Shown here: one piece after another, positions 48,137-56,213 of the stretch
Layout: each line of letters opens with the position of its first letter
How positions within the stretch are numbered: the stretch's first letter is position 1
Origin: Sporocytophaga sp.
Lineage (GTDB): Bacteria; Bacteroidota; Bacteroidia; Cytophagales; Cytophagaceae
Length of the DNA stretch: 64,000 nucleotides
Assembly: GCF_017745095.1 (NCBI RefSeq)
Contig: NZ_JAGHZZ010000025.1
Location: 2,214 to 66,213, forward strand
Direction: 5' to 3'
The notes under the pieces: generated by a model
Told to the model about the DNA's origin: nothing
Databases searched by the model: none
Seen by the model: only the letters and a program-made list of their open reading frames with translations
Translations under genes and position numbers: made by a program

Positions 48137-48630
48137 GCATAGAAAATCTGAATGTAAGTAATTCTTACTTATCATTTAAGTTGGAAAACGAAACTTTTGC
48201 TGTAACTGTCGAAAGGGTACATGAAATATTGGAAATACCCACGGTAACAAAAGTTCCTAAATCTCCAGACTTTATGACAGGAGTAATTAACCTTAGAGGT
48301 AATGTATTGCCTGTAATTGATACACGCATAAAATTTGGACTGGCTAAAACTGATTTTACAATCGATTCCTGCATCATAGTTCTTTCTATCATGATGGAGA
48401 ATGAACAGATCACCATTGGAGCATTGGTGGATTCGGTTCAGGAAGTACTTGAGCTTTCATCAGAAAAAATACTGCCATCTCCTGCATTAGGAAGTAAATA
48501 TAAAGCTGAGTTTATTCAAGGTATGATAAAGAACGATGAACATTTCATCATGGTCCTTAATATTGATGAAGTTTTTTCTATCAATGAACTTCATCAGATG
48601 AAAGAAAACACATCTGAAACCATTATTTAA
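48133..48630 (+). CDS. cheW: chemotaxis coupling protein CheW (module C)
   Basis: A 165-residue CheW with SYLSFKLENETFA, VTKVPKSPDFMTGVINLRG and VLPVIDTRIKFGL. It is coupled to cheA by an ATGA overlap. It is the template against which the pseudogene at 41888 was recognised. Confidence 0.95.
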   Translation: MSIENLNVSNSYLSFKLENETFAVTVERVHEILEIPTVTKVPKSPDFMTGVINLRGNVLPVIDTRIKFGLAKTDFTIDSCIIVLSIMMENEQITIGALVDSVQEVLELSSEKILPSPALGSKYKAEFIQGMIKNDEHFIMVLNIDEVFSINELHQMKENTSETII

Positions 48631-48657
48631 TTTTTAAACCTTTGAAATTATACAACT

Positions 48658-48779
48658 ATGAAAAATTGATTTTCGAATTCCTTTATTTGACTGGGATGTC
48701 CGGAGTTATTTTTTACATGGGAGATAATTCCTCTAATCAATTAAGTGATTTTATCCACTATGGTTGTTTGGTTTTATAA
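48658..48779 (+). pseudogene. possible remnant of an MCP N-terminus (module C)
   Basis: This lies between cheW and cheR, where module A has its MCP. After an ATG (48658) and an apparent frameshift, the sequence reads LIFEFLYLTGMSGVIFYMGD then a polar stretch, ending at a stop at 48777. It resembles the first transmembrane region of the module-[24 protein letters not shown], in length and in the shared L-I, F, FY-x-G positions. The match is short and hydrophobic, so it is suggestive only; synteny gives it weight. Confidence 0.4.
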
Positions 48780-48827
48780 ATACCAAAATTTCTTATCTGC
48801 TGTGTTATTCTAAAAATTAATAAGATT

Positions 48828-49661
48828 ATGGTTTCAGTAATAAAAATGTCTAATGAAGAGTTCAGAAAAATGAGCTCTATGATTTATTCGGATTATGGAA
48901 TTAAAATGCCACCGTCAAAAAAAACATTGCTTGAATGCCGGCTTCAAAAACGATTGAACGCCCTTAATTTATATTCATTTAAGGAATACTGTGATTTTGT
49001 TTTCAGTCCCGAAGGACAAAGGACGGAACTGATTCAAATGATCGATGTAGTGACTACCAATAAAACCGATTTCTTCAGAGAGTCAATTCATTTCGATTTT
49101 CTTAGCAATCATTGCTTTCCTGAGATGACTAAGGGTCGAGATGCCGGACGTCCATTACGGATTTGGAGTGCAGGTTGTTCTAGCGGAGAGGAACCCTACA
49201 CCATCGCTATGGTTGCGAGTGAATTTGCAGAAAATCAACCTTTTAATTTTTCCATCTTTGGAACTGACCTTTCCACAGAGATACTTAAGAAGGCAGCTAT
49301 GGCTATCTATTCGGAAGAAAGAACCAGTGTGATTCCTATGGTATTAAAAAGGAAATATTTTCTAAGAGGAAAAGACGATAAGAACAAAACATATAGAATA
49401 ATTCCGCAATTGAGGCAGAAGCTTTACCTCCAAAGATTGAATTTCATGGATCATTCATATAATGTTCCGTTTAATTTTGATATTATCTTTTGCAGGAATG
49501 TTTTGATTTATTTTGATAAAGAGACTCAGGAAAAAGTCATCAACCGTTTATGCGATAAGCTTAATAAAGGAGGTATTTTCTTTTTGGGACATTCTGAATC
49601 TATTACGGATATGAATGTACCTCTGCAACAGATTAAACCTACCATATTCAGAAGAATTTAA
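48828..49661 (+). CDS. cheR: chemoreceptor methyltransferase CheR (module C)
   Basis: A 277-residue CheR with YSDYGIKMPPSKK, DVVTTNKTDFFRE, SAM-binding WSAGCSSGEEPYT and FCRNVLIYFD. It should methylate the module-B MCP, whose C-terminal DFTKF peptide may tether it. All key segments are present. Confidence 0.94.
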   Translation: MVSVIKMSNEEFRKMSSMIYSDYGIKMPPSKKTLLECRLQKRLNALNLYSFKEYCDFVFSPEGQRTELIQMIDVVTTNKTDFFRESIHFDFLSNHCFPEMTKGRDAGRPLRIWSAGCSSGEEPYTIAMVASEFAENQPFNFSIFGTDLSTEILKKAAMAIYSEERTSVIPMVLKRKYFLRGKDDKNKTYRIIPQLRQKLYLQRLNFMDHSYNVPFNFDIIFCRNVLIYFDKETQEKVINRLCDKLNKGGIFFLGHSESITDMNVPLQQIKPTIFRRI

Positions 49662-49693
49662 GAGTATTGTTTTTAACTGATCAAGTAGTGAAT

Positions 49694-49915
49694 ATGAAAT
49701 TATGCGATGAAGAATTAATTCAGGAATTGCAATTGAGATTGTCAGAAAAACAGCCCTCCTTAAAGGAGATGAATGATCTTACGGGGCAAATTCAGCAATT
49801 GGATAAGAAGCTGGAGCAGCCGGAAACTATGAAGAGCAATCTTCTTTCTAATATTCGCAACGAGATCATTAATCCATTCACTAATGGGGGAAAGTTTCAA
49901 CAGGGATGTGAATGA
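49694..49915 (+). CDS. stub of a histidine-kinase-like protein between cheR and cheD
   Basis: A 73-residue product from the ATG at 49694; an in-frame TTG at 49667 is also possible. It is a charged coiled coil followed by SNLLSNIRNEIINPF, which resembles the H-box of a histidine kinase (xxSHEIRTPL) with asparagine in place of histidine. After that it runs into a short unrelated tail and stops. It looks like the truncated start of a kinase-like protein. It is coupled to cheD by a 4-base overlap, so its translation may only serve to bring ribosomes to cheD. Module A has no counterpart. Confidence 0.5.
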   Translation: MKLCDEELIQELQLRLSEKQPSLKEMNDLTGQIQQLDKKLEQPETMKSNLLSNIRNEIINPFTNGGKFQQGCE

Positions 49916-50382
49916 ATAAAATTTTAACATATTACCTTTATCCATCTGCGTTATTTGCAGATAATCGTCCTCATGAAGTAATTACTGTCTTAGGAACGTG
50001 CGTGGCAGTTTGTCTTTATGATCCGGTACTTAAAATAGGAGGTATCAATCATTATATGCTTCCATTATGGAACGGCGAAGGATTACCTTCCCCTAAATAT
50101 GGAAATATTGCGATTGAAAAGCTGCAGGAAAAAATGATTTGTCTTGGCAGCCAAAAGAAAGATCTGCAAGCTAAAATTTTTGGTGGTTTAGGAAAGTCTA
50201 CCACTGCCAATGTTCTCAATATCGGGCAGCGGAACTGTAAACTTGCTAAAGTAATGTTGAAACAGATGCAGATACCAATTGTAGCAAGTCATTTAGGAGG
50301 AGGTTTAGCCCGTAAGTTGAAATTCTATACTCATACGGGTGAAGTTCATATGAAATTTGTTAAGTCTGATGATATTGTCTGA
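49912..50382 (+). CDS. cheD: chemoreceptor glutamine deamidase CheD (module C)
   Basis: A 156-residue CheD. The catalytic cysteine is in VLGTCVAVCLYD and the histidine in GGINHYMLP. It starts inside the end of the kinase-like stub (ATGA overlap) and is followed by cheB after 18 bases. Confidence 0.94.
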   Translation: MNKILTYYLYPSALFADNRPHEVITVLGTCVAVCLYDPVLKIGGINHYMLPLWNGEGLPSPKYGNIAIEKLQEKMICLGSQKKDLQAKIFGGLGKSTTANVLNIGQRNCKLAKVMLKQMQIPIVASHLGGGLARKLKFYTHTGEVHMKFVKSDDIV

Positions 50383-50400
50383 CCTTTTAAATTGTAACCC

Positions 50401-51465
50401 GTGAAAAATAAAATAAAAGTTTTGATTGTTGATGATTCTGCGGTGGTGAGGAAAATGTTAACAGAAATTCTGAATTCTGATTCTACCATCGAGGTGATGG
50501 CCACGGCTTCTGATCCTTATTTTGCGGCAACGAAAATACAGCATGAAGTCCCTGATGTGATTACGCTCGATGTTGAAATGCCCAAAATGGATGGGCTGAC
50601 ATTCTTGAGAAAAATTATGTCTCAGCATCCGATTCCTGTAGTGATTATTTCCAGTCTTACAGATAAAGGTACAGAGACAGCGATAAAGGCATTAGAATAT
50701 GGAGCTGTAGAAGTAATTACAAAACCCAAATTGGAATCTGACGAGTCGTGGGAAGATTCAAAAATGAGGATCATCGATATTATTAAAGCGGCTTCACTAT
50801 CAAAACCAGGACGTAAAACCCAGTTCGAGAAGGTGGCGCCAAAATTATCTGCGGATGCCATGATTAGTTCTTTCAGTCCTACCAGTATGATCAAGACAAC
50901 GGAGAAGGTAGTTGCTGTCGGTGCTTCTACTGGCGGAACTGAAGCGATCCGTGTGCTGCTCGAAGCGATGCCCCTGGATGCTCCGGGTATTGTCATTGTG
51001 CAACATATGCCCGAATTGTTTACCAAATCATTTGCCTTAAGACTCAACGAGCTTTGCAGGATCACAGTGAAAGAAGCGGAGAATGGGGATAGTGTTTTAA
51101 GGGGAAGAGCATTAATTGCCCCAGGGAACAAACATATGTTGCTTAAAAGAAGTGGGGCAAGATATTATGTAGAAGTGAAAGATGGCCCATTGGTAAATAG
51201 ACACAAACCTGCGGTAGATGTGCTGTTCAGATCTACTGCCCGTTACGCTGGCGCTAACAGTATCGGAGTATTACTTACAGGAATGGGTGATGACGGTGCA
51301 AAAGGGTTATTGGAAATGAAACAAGCAGGGGCAAAAACCATTGCTCAGGATGAGAAAAGCAGTGTGGTGTTTGGAATGCCTAAAGAAGCTATAAAATTAG
51401 ATGCCGCGGATAAAGTACTTTCACTTGAGCTTATTGCTTCTCAAATATTAAAGCTAACGTTATAG
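50401..51465 (+). CDS. cheB: chemoreceptor methylesterase CheB (module C)
   Basis: A 354-residue CheB that starts at GTG, the only in-frame start that gives the complete receiver domain (KVLIVDDSA). Receiver phospho-acceptor D57 (LDVEMP); catalytic triad S177 (GASTGG), H202 (VQHMP) and D298 (GMGDDG). It ends the second chemotaxis region. Confidence 0.96.
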   Translation: MKNKIKVLIVDDSAVVRKMLTEILNSDSTIEVMATASDPYFAATKIQHEVPDVITLDVEMPKMDGLTFLRKIMSQHPIPVVIISSLTDKGTETAIKALEYGAVEVITKPKLESDESWEDSKMRIIDIIKAASLSKPGRKTQFEKVAPKLSADAMISSFSPTSMIKTTEKVVAVGASTGGTEAIRVLLEAMPLDAPGIVIVQHMPELFTKSFALRLNELCRITVKEAENGDSVLRGRALIAPGNKHMLLKRSGARYYVEVKDGPLVNRHKPAVDVLFRSTARYAGANSIGVLLTGMGDDGAKGLLEMKQAGAKTIAQDEKSSVVFGMPKEAIKLDAADKVLSLELIASQILKLTL

Positions 51466-51510
51466 AATGTCATGAAGAATTTTGTTATAAGAATATTTAA
51501 TGTTCAGTAA

Positions 51511-51804
51511 GGTATTATAAGCTATCATGTCCAACTAAAATTTAAAGGGAGGACATCTAAATCAGTAGAAACACAACTTGCTATATACCCTAATCCAGCT
51601 CATAACAAAATCAGCACTTTCAGAAACCAAAATAGTTCTGATGCAACTTATATGATTATGGATATAACCGGACGTGTGCTAATAGAAGAAACAGTTGGTG
51701 CATATAGTGAAAAAAATATCGAATTCACTGAAGCAGGAACTTACCTAGTAAAGATTATGTCAGTGTCTGGCTTGTCGGAAATAAAGAAAGTTGTGGTTTA
51801 TTAA
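51511..51804 (+). pseudogene. orphan T9SS type A sorting domain
   Basis: An open frame of ~97 codons without an ATG near its start. It reads TQLAIYPNPAHNKISTF, then YMIMDITGRVL, TEAGTYLVKIMS and a basic end KKVVVY before the stop. This is a complete T9SS C-terminal sorting domain. The passenger protein that should precede it is missing; an in-frame stop lies just upstream of 51511. It is the tail of a deleted secreted protein. Confidence 0.8.
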
Positions 51805-51886
51805 AATCAAAGAGAGGATGTTTGGAGCACGGGGCATCTTGACTCCGGACGATTAATGCTATCAGAATCACATCTACAAACTATCC

Positions 51887-52213
51887 TTAATCAATCCCAA
51901 AACAAGAAATCATTTGAATCTGAGATGCAGGACAAGGCAGTCCTAACTCAGTAACAGGCATAAAAAAGTATTCTCCCGGTGCAAGCTTTCCATCAACTGT
52001 TACTTCAAAAAAACCTTCGGAAAGCTTCTTAAATTTTAATTTAATATTATTAGGAATAATTCTTATTTCTCCCCTTCTGCTTGTTCTTGAATAAAGGAAC
52101 AGCCTGCTTCCTTTTGAAGCCTCTCCTCTGACTATTTTCAAAGATTTTGCAGGATCTGAATGTATAGTAAATTTAATATAAAACTTCAATAAACTATTCG
52201 AATCAATACGCAT
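51887..52213 (-). CDS. C-terminal fragment of an unknown protein
   Basis: The frame encodes 108 residues from an ATG at 52213 but stays open upstream to about 52281, with sensible protein sequence (DTDTYLKPAGDKSS) up to about 52260. It therefore looks like the 3' end of a longer gene that was cut at about 52260. It is beta-rich, with LAPGEYFFMPV near the end. No family is recognised. Confidence 0.5.
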   Translation of the reverse strand: MRIDSNSLLKFYIKFTIHSDPAKSLKIVRGEASKGSRLFLYSRTSRRGEIRIIPNNIKLKFKKLSEGFFEVTVDGKLAPGEYFFMPVTELGLPCPASQIQMISCFGID

Positions 52214-52263
52214 CGAAGACTTGTCTCCTGCAGGCTTTAAATAAGTATCTGTATCTATATTTT

Positions 52264-52599
52264 TTGCGCCAATTAATTGAATCTACTCATTCAGTGCTGG
52301 TACAGACATTGGAAATACCAGACGAAGACAAAAATTTAAGAGTAATTGAATTTGATCCGGATTTATTTTATTCCAAAAAGCCATATGAAATCTTTATTCA
52401 GATAACACTTTTCAAAGGACGAACAATAGAAACGAAAAAAGTACTTTTTCAAAACATAGTTCAAGAACTAAACAAAAAACTATCAATTGACAAAGACTCT
52501 GTATTTATAGTTCTTAATGAGCAACCACTAGAGAATTGGGGACTTAGAGGTGGACAAATTGCATCTGATATTAATATAGGATTTAATATCAACATATAA
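52264..52599 (+). CDS. 5'-truncated tautomerase-family protein
   Basis: The frame (first usable codon TTG at 52264) reads RQLIESTHSVLVQTLEIP, then IFIQITLFKGRTIETKK and PLENWGLRGGQIASD. This is the tautomerase family of ~125 residues (4-oxalocrotonate tautomerase superfamily). About 17 N-terminal residues are missing, including the initiating Met-Pro whose proline is the catalytic base. It is thus probably inactive. The break lies at the same place where the opposite-strand gene is cut, about 52260. Confidence 0.75.
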   Translation: MRQLIESTHSVLVQTLEIPDEDKNLRVIEFDPDLFYSKKPYEIFIQITLFKGRTIETKKVLFQNIVQELNKKLSIDKDSVFIVLNEQPLENWGLRGGQIASDINIGFNINI

Positions 52600-52665
52600 T
52601 TTAAAGGCTAGTGTAGAACTTCCCGACTTTTTGTTATTCCTCAACATTTGACTATTTTAGTATAA

Positions 52666-53430
52666 ATGAAGTTCGACAAGCATCTTCCTTCTGATAAACT
52701 AAAACCCTACATCAAACATTTTGTAGTGTCAGAAAGCATTGTCGAAAACGAATATAAAGTTTTTCCTTCTTCAGGACTTGTCATCGGATTTCAATACAAA
52801 GGACAACTTTCAACCATTCATAACAATACTGAAAGCAAACTGACATCTTCAGGAATAACAGGTATTTCCGACAGTTATAAAATCTTCAGAAATTCAGCAA
52901 ACATAGGAACCATATTAGTTTACTTTACTGAAGTAGGATTCACTCATTTCTCTTCTAATCATGCAAATGAGTTATTTAATCTAAGCATTGCTCTTGAAGA
53001 CATTTTTGATAAACATAGAGTCAAAGAGGTTGAAGAAAAACTTTCCTTTGCCACAACAGACCATCAACGAATAAATATTGTTGAATTATTTTTTCTATCT
53101 CAGTTAAAAGACATACAGACAGACAAACTCATAATTGAAGCTATAAAGCTTATCTATCAAAGTAAAGGCTCAATCCGCATCAAAGAACTTAACGAAAAGC
53201 TTAACATTAGTCAAAGTCCATTCGAGAAACGCTTTAGAAAAATAGTAGGCACTACACCAAAAAAATTTGCTTCAATTATTCGCTTTAACTCTGTACTTAT
53301 CAACCTCAACAGCAGTAAGTCTTTAACCGAAATTTGTTACGAAAATAACTTCTTTGATCAGGCGCATTTCATAAAAGATTTCAAACAATTCACTGGCGAT
53401 ACACCTGAAAACTTTAAACGTTTCATCTAA
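52666..53430 (+). CDS. AraC family transcription regulator
   Basis: A 254-residue regulator with an N-terminal ligand domain of the DUF6597 type (~5-140) and a C-terminal AraC DNA-binding domain (~150-254): IKELNEKLNISQSPFEKRF as first helix-turn-helix and EICYENNFFDQAHFIKDFK as second, ending FTGDTPENFKRF. It probably controls its neighbour at 53563, 132 bases downstream. Confidence 0.93.
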   Translation: MKFDKHLPSDKLKPYIKHFVVSESIVENEYKVFPSSGLVIGFQYKGQLSTIHNNTESKLTSSGITGISDSYKIFRNSANIGTILVYFTEVGFTHFSSNHANELFNLSIALEDIFDKHRVKEVEEKLSFATTDHQRINIVELFFLSQLKDIQTDKLIIEAIKLIYQSKGSIRIKELNEKLNISQSPFEKRFRKIVGTTPKKFASIIRFNSVLINLNSSKSLTEICYENNFFDQAHFIKDFKQFTGDTPENFKRFI

Positions 53431-53562
53431 AGAAAAAAACGTTTTTTTACAATTACAGCTATCTTTTTAAAGACACCTTTGCATTGTATTCATTCTGCTG
53501 ATTATAAAGCATTATGAATTTGTATCATTCTCAAAATCATTTAAATAAAAAAAATTAAAAAG

Positions 53563-53952
53563 ATGTTTACAATTGAAGAAATCAAAGCAGCACACAGCAA
53601 AGTAAAATCAGGTGTAGACTTCCCTTCCTATATTAGAGAAATCAAAAATCTGGGTGTTACTTTTTATGAAACGTATGTAACAGACGGACATACCGATTAT
53701 TATGGTGCTAGTAGCTATAAAGCCTCCTCACTTGCGCGATATGAGCCATTAGTAATTAAAGACAAGTATGAAGCTGAAGAGTTTAAAGCAGCTCTTAAAG
53801 CTCATCAAAATGGAAAAACAGATTATCCTACATTTATTTCCATGTGTTCAAAACTGGGCATTGAAAAATGGGTAGTTTGTATGGATAAAATGAAATGTAC
53901 ATATTTCGACAAAAATGGAAAAGAAGTATTGATTGAAGAAATTCCTAATTAA
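53563..53952 (+). CDS. DUF1398 family protein
   Basis: A 129-residue protein of DUF1398 (the YbcV type). Recognisable features are HSKVKSGVDFPSYIREIKNL, the VTDGHTDYYG segment, and the TDYPTFISMCSKLGIEKW block ending in an acidic tail. The family's function is unknown. In many genomes it follows an AraC regulator, as here. A good terminator follows. Confidence 0.9.
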   Translation: MFTIEEIKAAHSKVKSGVDFPSYIREIKNLGVTFYETYVTDGHTDYYGASSYKASSLARYEPLVIKDKYEAEEFKAALKAHQNGKTDYPTFISMCSKLGIEKWVVCMDKMKCTYFDKNGKEVLIEEIPN

Positions 53953-53980
53953 GTTCATTATGGTTGATAAAGAATTTTGA

Positions 53981-54009
53981 GTGCGGCGTTTTAACTGCCG
54001 CACTTTTTA
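53981..54009 (+). terminator. intrinsic terminator after DUF1398 gene
   Basis: GTGCGGC (53981-53987) pairs with GCCGCAC (53997-54003), loop of 9, followed by TTTTTATT. A strong Rho-independent terminator. Confidence 0.92.
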
Positions 54010-54067
54010 TTTATTTTTATCTAAAATTAATAACAGGTAAACAGTCCGTTATGAAATTTTTATAAGG

Positions 54068-54814
54068 ATGAATAAAATATTTATAGCTTTTATTTTAGCC
54101 TTTATGATCTCGTCCAACACTTTTGGACAAGTAGGGAAAATCATTAAAGAATTAGGGGAAGTCCAGAGGAAAGAACGTTATTCAAGCTCCGGATCTATCG
54201 ACGGAACTTCAGAATGGCTTTTACTGGAGGGATTCAGACTAGTTGGAATAGGTATCTATAACCTACAAACATATGTCTTATCTACCAGAGATGAACATCC
54301 TGAAGTCGTTTCCATGGAAGGTTTCCTTCAAGGCGGTTATTATGGAAAGTATAATGCTATACTTCTAACCCCTCAGATCAGAGCTAATTGGGGAGCCTTC
54401 TCTTCAGAATTCAGACAACAAAGTATTAATGATAATACCGGATATTTAAGCACCCTTGACTGGCAGATAATAAAACTTAATATTCCAATCTATCCCCTAA
54501 TGTTAAACGGAGGGATGGGCTTTTCCCATTTAGATATTGTGAAACAGACGTTTTTTGAATACACTTTGGGAGCCCAATCAAGGTTTTTAAGGGAACGGCT
54601 ATATACAGAAGTCGTCTATAGGTCAGCTGATGGGGACAGAACTTCTTTCCGAAAAGAATTCAAAATCACTTGTGATTATGAGATCGGAAGCAAACAGGTA
54701 AGAAATAGAGGAAGCTTCAGGATATGCCCATCTTTGGGTTTTACTTATCAGAACTATTATGGTAGGTTTAATCAATATTATTTAATGGCTGGTTTAAATT
54801 TAAGGTATTACTAA
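54068..54814 (+). CDS. exported protein, possible outer-membrane barrel
   Basis: A 248-residue protein with a signal peptide (~1-20, ending NTFGQ). The mature part alternates strand-like segments (IYNLQTYVLSTRD, LNGGMGFSHLD) and ends YYLMAGLNLRYY, a typical barrel-closing aromatic end. No family is recognised. Confidence 0.6.
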   Translation: MNKIFIAFILAFMISSNTFGQVGKIIKELGEVQRKERYSSSGSIDGTSEWLLLEGFRLVGIGIYNLQTYVLSTRDEHPEVVSMEGFLQGGYYGKYNAILLTPQIRANWGAFSSEFRQQSINDNTGYLSTLDWQIIKLNIPIYPLMLNGGMGFSHLDIVKQTFFEYTLGAQSRFLRERLYTEVVYRSADGDRTSFRKEFKITCDYEIGSKQVRNRGSFRICPSLGFTYQNYYGRFNQYYLMAGLNLRYY

Positions 54815-55157
54815 ACCTTAACCATCTTAAAGTAATCTGCAATAGAACTTCTGAGTAGCGGACAAATTGAATAAATTAAATATCTCAATATACCTATTTA
54901 TATCCAGGATATCATATCCCTACCTTAACTTCAATACATTTAATTAAAATCTATTTTTCCAATAATTCGCTCTTATATCACTTAGAAAAAACAAATCGGG
55001 TTGCTAGAGGCTTTTAACTATAATGCTCCTACCTGCTTCTTTGGATAATACTTTACGAATGAATACTTTAGCATAAGCAAAAGATGCATACCCTAATTTC
55101 CAATAGAACCTTAGAAGGAAATTCATTCAGCATCACTGCTATTAAAATAATTTTAAC
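54815..55157. other. 343-base intergenic stretch
   Basis: It holds a 13-base palindrome GGATAT-C-ATATCC (54907-54919) and a possible 40-residue reading frame on the - strand (55004-55126). The promoter of the NYN gene must lie in its right end. Confidence 0.5.
55004..55126 (-). CDS. possible 40-residue basic small protein
   Basis: An ATG-initiated frame with a basic, aromatic product (starts MNFLLRFYWKLGYASFAYAK, ends IIVKSL). A frame of 40 codons can occur by chance in such sequence, but the amino-acid composition looks protein-like. No ribosome-binding site is evident and no family is recognised. Confidence 0.25.
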   Translation of the reverse strand: MNFLLRFYWKLGYASFAYAKVFIRKVLSKEAGRSIIVKSL

Positions 55158-55907
55158 ATGACAGAAGATAAACTTGCAGTATTAATCGATGCAGACAACG
55201 TTCCGTATGCAAATGTAAAGGAAATGTTGGAAGAGATTTCCAAGTATGGAACACCAACTATTAAAAGAATTTATGCAGACTGGACCAAACCAACAATATC
55301 CGGCTGGAAAAATGTCCTTTTAGAAAATGCTATAACGCCTGTTCAACAATACAGCTATACAACAGGAAAAAATTCAAGTGACAGCGCTCTAATAATAGAT
55401 GCAATGGATATTTTATATTCAGGAAAAGTCAACGGATTTTGCATTGTCTCAAGTGATAGTGATTTTACAAGATTAGCAACAAGGCTCAGGGAGGCAGGAA
55501 TGACCGTTATTGGATTTGGAGAGAAGAAAACACCCCAACCTTTTATATCCGCATGCGATAAGTTTATATATTTAGAAATCCTAAAAAGTTCCAAACAAGA
55601 CACATACAATATTACCCAAAAGGCTTCAAAACCTAAATCAAAAGGTGAACCTCTAAGTAAAGTTGATGCAGAAACTATAAAAATGATTATAGAAAGTGTT
55701 AATGATCTGGCAGATGAAAGCGGCTGGACTTTTCTGGCCAACTTAGGTAATTTTATAATTAAAAAGAAACCGGATTTCGACCCAAGGAACTATGGCTTTC
55801 CGAAGCTATTACCTTTAATAAAAAATATAAATAAATTTCATATTGACGAAAGAGATACCGGAGTTAACAACATAAGACATATCTATCTTAAGCTCAAAGA
55901 AAGTTAA
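55158..55907 (+). CDS. NYN-domain RNase-like protein with LOTUS (OST-HTH) domain
   Basis: A 249-residue protein. The N-terminal NYN/PIN-like domain (~1-145) has the acidic metal site in LIDADNVPY and SSDSDFTRLA. The C-terminal LOTUS/OST-HTH domain (~165-249) has GWTFLANLGNFI and NYGFPKLLPLI. NYN domains are predicted endoribonucleases, and LOTUS domains bind RNA. The combination suggests RNA turnover or control. The gene stands alone. Confidence 0.92.
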   Translation: MTEDKLAVLIDADNVPYANVKEMLEEISKYGTPTIKRIYADWTKPTISGWKNVLLENAITPVQQYSYTTGKNSSDSALIIDAMDILYSGKVNGFCIVSSDSDFTRLATRLREAGMTVIGFGEKKTPQPFISACDKFIYLEILKSSKQDTYNITQKASKPKSKGEPLSKVDAETIKMIIESVNDLADESGWTFLANLGNFIIKKKPDFDPRNYGFPKLLPLIKNINKFHIDERDTGVNNIRHIYLKLKES

Positions 55908-56213
55908 ATTCTTATTACCTTCATCTGGCCACTCAAAAACAAATTAGATAGAGCCAAGAATACTACTATAGATTTATAATGTTCTAATTGCTTGACTTAA
56001 TCTATTTTATAAACAACAGAAAAATCGAGCAAAGCAATTTCATCCCTCCCCAACAAATCTCCATAAGATTTAAATACAATCCTAAATATACTCTACGATG
56101 AAAGTGTTAAAATGATGCTCAGCCTAATATGATCCTGATTGGCGTTTAAAAGAGAAATAAACATCTTTACATAAAATTTAATAATTGTAATAAGAAGCCT
56201 AACTTTCTGAAAG
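55908..56213. other. 306-base intergenic stretch with weak coding trace
   Basis: On the - strand 55997-56092 is an open frame of 31 codons (for example YGDLLGRDEIALLDFSVVYK) that looks like the end of a protein but starts right after a stop. It could be a gene remnant, a dispersed repeat or chance. Confidence 0.35.

Noticed and set aside
50622-51131. A 169-codon - strand frame inside cheB of module C
   Set aside because: Antisense shadow of a well-supported gene; a similar shadow exists in the module-A cheB.
38315-51465. The idea that the second chemotaxis region is a mobile element
   Set aside because: No integrase, transposase, flanking repeat or tRNA was found at either border; duplication and decay explain the layout better.
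54907-54919. 13-base palindrome GGATAT-C-ATATCC
   Set aside because: It lies about 240 bases from the next + strand gene and has no visible promoter beside it; kept only as a note in the gap entry.
55997-56092. Protein-like - strand end before the CoA-transferase gene
   Set aside because: 31 codons without a start and directly after a stop; could be chance, so it was not listed as a gene.
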